Assembly (NCBI GenBank): GCA_023423065.1
Contig: JAFAGC010000085.1
Location: 1 to 10,009 of the forward strand
Origin: Pseudomonadota bacterium
GTDB lineage: Bacteria > Pseudomonadota > Gammaproteobacteria > Steroidobacterales > Steroidobacteraceae
Length of the DNA stretch: 10,009 nucleotides
Reading direction: 5' to 3'
A program made the position numbers and the translations under genes. How positions within the stretch are numbered: position 1 is the first letter of the stretch; each line of letters begins with the position of its first letter. The notes beneath the pieces are model-generated. The model saw only the letters and a program-made list of their open reading frames with translations, searched no databases and was not told the DNA's origin. Shown here piece by piece: positions 7,127-10,009 of the stretch.

Positions 7127-7474
7127 ATGCGCAGCCTTACCCACAACCGCGTCGCCCGACTCAAGACCACCGCCTGCTGGTTGCTGGTCCTTGCCCTGCT
7201 CGGCGCCACGAGCCAGTACCTGGCGCACTTCCATGTGCAGCCGGCGAGCGCGAATACGGCGCAGGTCGACGCCGCGGGCGGCCATCCGGCGGCGGGGCAT
7301 TGCACCCTGTGCGTTCAATTCGACCGGCTGCCGGCGCCACCCGCCGCGGCCTCCACGCCGGTCGCGCTCTACTTTCCAGTTTCCGATGTCGACACGCCGG
7401 AAGCGTTCCGCCCGGCGCTCGACGCGCCGCATCTCTGGCCCCCTGCCCGAGCTCCACCTGCCCTGACCTGCTGA
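7127..7474 (+). CDS. Small His/Cys-containing DUF2946-type protein beside a TonB receptor
   Basis: This 115-residue protein has a hydrophobic N-terminal helix at about 14-30 (TTACWLLVLALLGATSQ) after a basic stretch (RVARLK), consistent with an uncleaved anchor or a signal peptide and export to the periplasm. The exported part has AHFHV (H34, H36), then GHPAAGHCTLCVQFDR at 52-67 (H53, H58, C59, C62), and a proline-rich end with RAPP near the C-terminus. The CxxC motif and the RAPP end resemble the uncharacterised DUF2946 family, whose members often lie next to metal-related TonB receptors. I recognise the pattern but cannot confirm it by search. The His/Cys cluster suggests metal binding (zinc or copper) in the periplasm, which is inference. 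An in-frame TTG at 7079 would add 16 residues, but ATG at 7127 sits directly before the basic/hydrophobic signal. The receptor gene starts 19-64 bases downstream, so co-transcription is likely. Confidence 0.7.
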   Translation: MRSLTHNRVARLKTTACWLLVLALLGATSQYLAHFHVQPASANTAQVDAAGGHPAAGHCTLCVQFDRLPAPPAAASTPVALYFPVSDVDTPEAFRPALDAPHLWPPARAPPALTC

Positions 7475-7493
7475 GCCGTTCTCGCCGGCCGCC

Positions 7494-9605
7494 ATGCGGA
7501 TCGGCGCGTTTCCATCTTTTGCAGGTCGCAGGTGTACCGTGTCTTCGACTTTCCGTTTCGGGCGGCGTTTGTCCGCTGCCTTTTTCGTCATTCCGTCGCT
7601 GGTCGTTTCGTGCGCCGCTTTCGCCGATCAGCCGGAGCCCCAACCAGGTGAAGCCAATCCATTGGAAGCCAGACCATTGGATGAAATCGTGGTCACCGCC
7701 ACGGCGCTGCGCGAATCCTCGCTCGAGGTCGCGCAGCCCACGGCGGTGCTCGCCGGCGATGAGCTGGTCCGAGAGCGCGGCACCAGCATCGGCGAGGCGC
7801 TCGCGAATACGCCGGGCGTGAGCGCGACGTACTTCGGTCCGCAGGCCAGCCGACCCGTGATCCGCGGCCAGTCCGGCGAGCGCGTCCAGGTCAGCGAGGA
7901 CGGCGCCGAGTCGCTCGATGCCGCGGGGCTTTCGGCGGACCATGCCGTGACCATCGATCCGTTGCTCGCGGATCGTGTCGAGGTGCTGCGCGGACCGGCC
8001 ACGCTGCTCCATGGCAATGGCGCGTCGGGTGGACTGGTCAACGTGCTCGTCCGGCGGGTACCGGAGCAGGCCTACGACGGCACGATGGAAGGCGCCGCGG
8101 AGCTGCGCGGCAACACCGCGCTCGGCGAACGCGCCGCCGCGTTGCGGCTCGACGGCGGCGTGAATGGCTGGTCCTTCCACGGCGATGCGTACAAGCGCGA
8201 AACCGACGATGTCGAAATCGCCGGTTACGCATTGTCGCGGCGATTGCGGGATTCCGGCGCGTACACGCCCGAGGAGATAGCGGCCTCGCGAGGACGTATC
8301 GCCGACTCCGCCAGTGAACTGACCGGCGGCGCACTCGGCATCTCGCGCGTCGGCGCGGCCGGGTTCGCCGGAGTCGCGGTGAGCCGCTTCGAAACGCTGT
8401 ACGGGATTCCGGGTCCCGAACACGGCGTGTCGATCGACATGAAGCAAACCCGCTTCGATCTGAATTCCGACTGGCGTCCCACGGATTCCTGGCTGGAATC
8501 GGCGCGGCTGCGCGCATCGTTCAATCGTTACGAACACGCGGAGCTCGAGGACAGCGGCGAGGTCGGTACGCAATTCGACCAGGACGGCCTGTCGCTGCGG
8601 CTCGCGTTCGATCACGCGCCGCTCGCCGAGTGGCGCGGCAGCTTCGGCGTGCAGTATCGCGAGATCGATTTCGTCGCAACCGGTGAAGAAGCTTTCGTGC
8701 CCGCCTCGCTCACCCGTAACGCGGGATTGTTCGCGTACGAAGAGCGCGCCTTCGGACCGCTCACGGTCGAGCTCGGCGCGCGACTGGAAAAGCAGCGCAT
8801 CACGGGCGACGAGGTCTCCGCCGGTTACGACGCGTCCCGCGCGAACTTCGCGAGTGGCCTGGTGTGGCGGTTCGCGACGGGCTGGAGCAGCGCGCTCAAC
8901 CTGACCTCGACTCAGCGACACCCGACCTCGGCCGAACTGTATGCCGACGGTCCGCACATCGCGGTGCAGCGCTTCGAGATCGGCGACGCGACGCTGCGGC
9001 CGGAGCGCGCGACGACCGTCGACGCGTCGCTGCGTTATCACGGCGAACCGCACGACGAAGCCTGGAGCCTGAGCCTCACCGCGTTCCAGAGCGACTACCG
9101 CGATTACATCTACACGGAGTTCACCGGAGAGATCGAGGACGAACTACCGGTCGCGCTGTACCGGCAGGACGACGCGCGTTTCCGCGGCATCGAGGCCGAG
9201 ATCGAACTACCCGTGTTCGAGATCGCGGGCGGCAGTTTGTCCACGCGCCTGCTCGCCGACCTGGTGCGTGCACGACTCGTCGACGGTGGCGACCTGCCGC
9301 AGATCCCACCACTGCGCGTCGGCGCCGAGCTGCGTTATTCGCGCGCGGCCTGGTCCGCGGGGATCTCGGCGCATCGATTCGACGACCAGGACCGCATCGC
9401 CGCCAACGAAGCTCCGACCGACGGCTACACGATGCTCGGCGCCGATGCTTCCTGGACGGTGCCGTTCGGCGGCCGGCGGCTGTTCGCATACCTGCGCGGC
9501 GAGAACCTGCTCGACGAGGACGCACGCCGGCACACCTCGCCGCTCAAGGAATTCGCGCCGCTGCCGGGACGTTCGCTGGCCGCGGGCGTGCGGCTGGAAT
9601 TCTGA
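7494..9605 (+). CDS. TonB-dependent outer-membrane receptor, ZnuD-like (probable metal uptake)
   Basis: This is a complete 703-residue TonB-dependent transporter. A signal peptide (hydrophobic SAAFFVIPSLVVSCAAFA, predicted cleavage after A44) is followed by the TonB box DEIVVTAT at 63-70. The plug domain (about 75-185) contains PVIRGQSGERVQVSEDG at 121-137 and SADHAVTIDPLLADRVEVLRGPATLL at 147-172. The rest is the 22-strand barrel, ending in the C-terminal aromatic signature VRLEF. The plug, together with ELYADGPHIAVQRFEIG at 481-497 and the NLLDEDARRHTSPLKEFAPLPGRS end, resembles Neisseria ZnuD, the zinc receptor. The long His-rich extracellular segment of that protein is absent; only a short GPEHGVSIDMKQ link at 307-318 sits at that point. 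Zinc as substrate is therefore a family inference. The start is ambiguous: ATG at 7494 gives a 44-residue signal peptide, whereas GTG at 7539, preceded by AGGTG, gives a more normal 29. Confidence 0.9.
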   Translation: MRIGAFPSFAGRRCTVSSTFRFGRRLSAAFFVIPSLVVSCAAFADQPEPQPGEANPLEARPLDEIVVTATALRESSLEVAQPTAVLAGDELVRERGTSIGEALANTPGVSATYFGPQASRPVIRGQSGERVQVSEDGAESLDAAGLSADHAVTIDPLLADRVEVLRGPATLLHGNGASGGLVNVLVRRVPEQAYDGTMEGAAELRGNTALGERAAALRLDGGVNGWSFHGDAYKRETDDVEIAGYALSRRLRDSGAYTPEEIAASRGRIADSASELTGGALGISRVGAAGFAGVAVSRFETLYGIPGPEHGVSIDMKQTRFDLNSDWRPTDSWLESARLRASFNRYEHAELEDSGEVGTQFDQDGLSLRLAFDHAPLAEWRGSFGVQYREIDFVATGEEAFVPASLTRNAGLFAYEERAFGPLTVELGARLEKQRITGDEVSAGYDASRANFASGLVWRFATGWSSALNLTSTQRHPTSAELYADGPHIAVQRFEIGDATLRPERATTVDASLRYHGEPHDEAWSLSLTAFQSDYRDYIYTEFTGEIEDELPVALYRQDDARFRGIEAEIELPVFEIAGGSLSTRLLADLVRARLVDGGDLPQIPPLRVGAELRYSRAAWSAGISAHRFDDQDRIAANEAPTDGYTMLGADASWTVPFGGRRLFAYLRGENLLDEDARRHTSPLKEFAPLPGRSLAAGVRLEF

Positions 9606-9655
9606 CCGCGTATTCTCCGGCCACCAACCTGTCGAAGCACCGAGGCTCGCGGAAC

Positions 9656-10009
9656 ATGAGCACGATTTTCGAGAAGATCATCGCCGGCGAAATCCCCGCC
9701 CAGATCGTTCACAAGGACGAACGCGTGACCGCGTTCCGCGACATCAGTCCACAGGCGCCCGTACACGTCCTGATCGTGCCGAACAAGCCGATCCCGACGG
9801 TCAACGACGTGTCGGAGGACGACGAACGGACGCTCGGTCACATGTTCGTCGTCGCCCGCGACATCGCTCGCGCCGAAGGCATCGCGGATGACGGCTTCCG
9901 TCTCATCATCAACTGCAACAAACACGGCGGGCAGGTGGTGTATCACCTGCACATGCATCTGCTGGGCGGCCACGCGCTCGGCCCGATGCTCGCCGGAGGT
10001 AAACATGGC
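9656..10009 (+). CDS. hinT: HinT, HIT-family purine nucleoside phosphoramidase (3' end cut by window)
   Basis: HinT hydrolyses adenosine and other nucleoside phosphoramidates and adenylated (acyl-AMP) compounds in the cytoplasm. The frame opens at ATG 9656 and is still open at base 10009, giving 118 residues; E. coli HinT has 119, so only the last few residues and the stop are missing. Hallmarks are an N-terminal TIFEKIIAGEIPAQIV, TAFRDISPQAPVHVLIVP at 25-42, IPTVNDVS at 46-53, INCNKHGGQVVYHLHMH at about 87-103 with the catalytic histidine triad in HLHMH, and LLGGHALGPMLAGG at the end. The match to the E. coli protein is close throughout. It starts 50 bases after the receptor stop, with GGA/GAGG upstream. 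The intervening bases hold no evident terminator or promoter, so read-through from the receptor is possible, although the functions are unrelated. Confidence 0.95.
   Translation, partial: MSTIFEKIIAGEIPAQIVHKDERVTAFRDISPQAPVHVLIVPNKPIPTVNDVSEDDERTLGHMFVVARDIARAEGIADDGFRLIINCNKHGGQVVYHLHMHLLGGHALGPMLAGGKHG

Noticed and set aside
7602..7613. A VVSC lipobox-like sequence in the receptor signal peptide.
   Set aside because: TonB-dependent receptors are not normally lipoproteins, and the AFA|DQ site just downstream is a good signal peptidase I cleavage site.
7161..9053. A minus-strand open frame of 630 codons antisense to the receptor and the small His/Cys gene.
   Set aside because: It has the same shadow character, no recognisable domain and no ribosome-binding site; the receptor on the plus strand explains the region fully.
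9606..9655. A possible terminator between the receptor and hinT.
   Set aside because: No GC-rich stem followed by a T-run is visible in these 50 bases.

Overview
The window reads as chromosomal DNA from a GC-rich gammaproteobacterium. The gene content, the gene order and the high-GC codon usage point to the Xanthomonadales / Steroidobacterales side of the class; this placement is inferred and no marker gene fixes it. Coding density is very high. Every stretch longer than about 100 bases is explained by a gene. The only non-biological-looking part is a homopolymer block at the very left edge (about 1-41).

Left and centre (about 1-7037, all on the minus strand, so read right to left) form one compact housekeeping operon: holA (DNA polymerase III delta subunit), nadD (NaMN adenylyltransferase), rsfS (ribosome silencing factor), rlmH (23S rRNA pseudouridine-1915 N3-methyltransferase), maf/yhdE (nucleotide pyrophosphatase), rng (RNase G) and a yhdP-family AsmA-like envelope protein that runs off the left edge. 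Spacings are -4, 18, 9, 31, 17 and 9 bases, so a single transcript with translational coupling is likely. The operon joins two blocks that are separate in E. coli: holA-nadD-rsfS-rlmH, and maf-rng-yhdP. In E. coli both blocks lie beside cell-shape genes (mrdA-rodA and mreBCD), and these are absent at the junction here.

The right part (about 7127-10009, plus strand) diverges from holA across a roughly 90-base intergenic region. It holds a small His/Cys-containing secreted or membrane-anchored protein of DUF2946 type, then a full-length TonB-dependent outer-membrane receptor that resembles the zinc receptor ZnuD, then hinT (HIT-family purine nucleoside phosphoramidase), cut by the right edge. 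The small protein and the receptor look like a two-gene metal-uptake unit. Its metal is inferred, not shown, because the His-rich loop known from Neisseria ZnuD is missing and no Zur box is visible.

I see no rRNA, tRNA, CRISPR array, insertion sequence, phage gene or clear intrinsic terminator. I also see no convincing undescribed system. The most useful second looks are the receptor locus, the operon junction and the artefact at the left edge.
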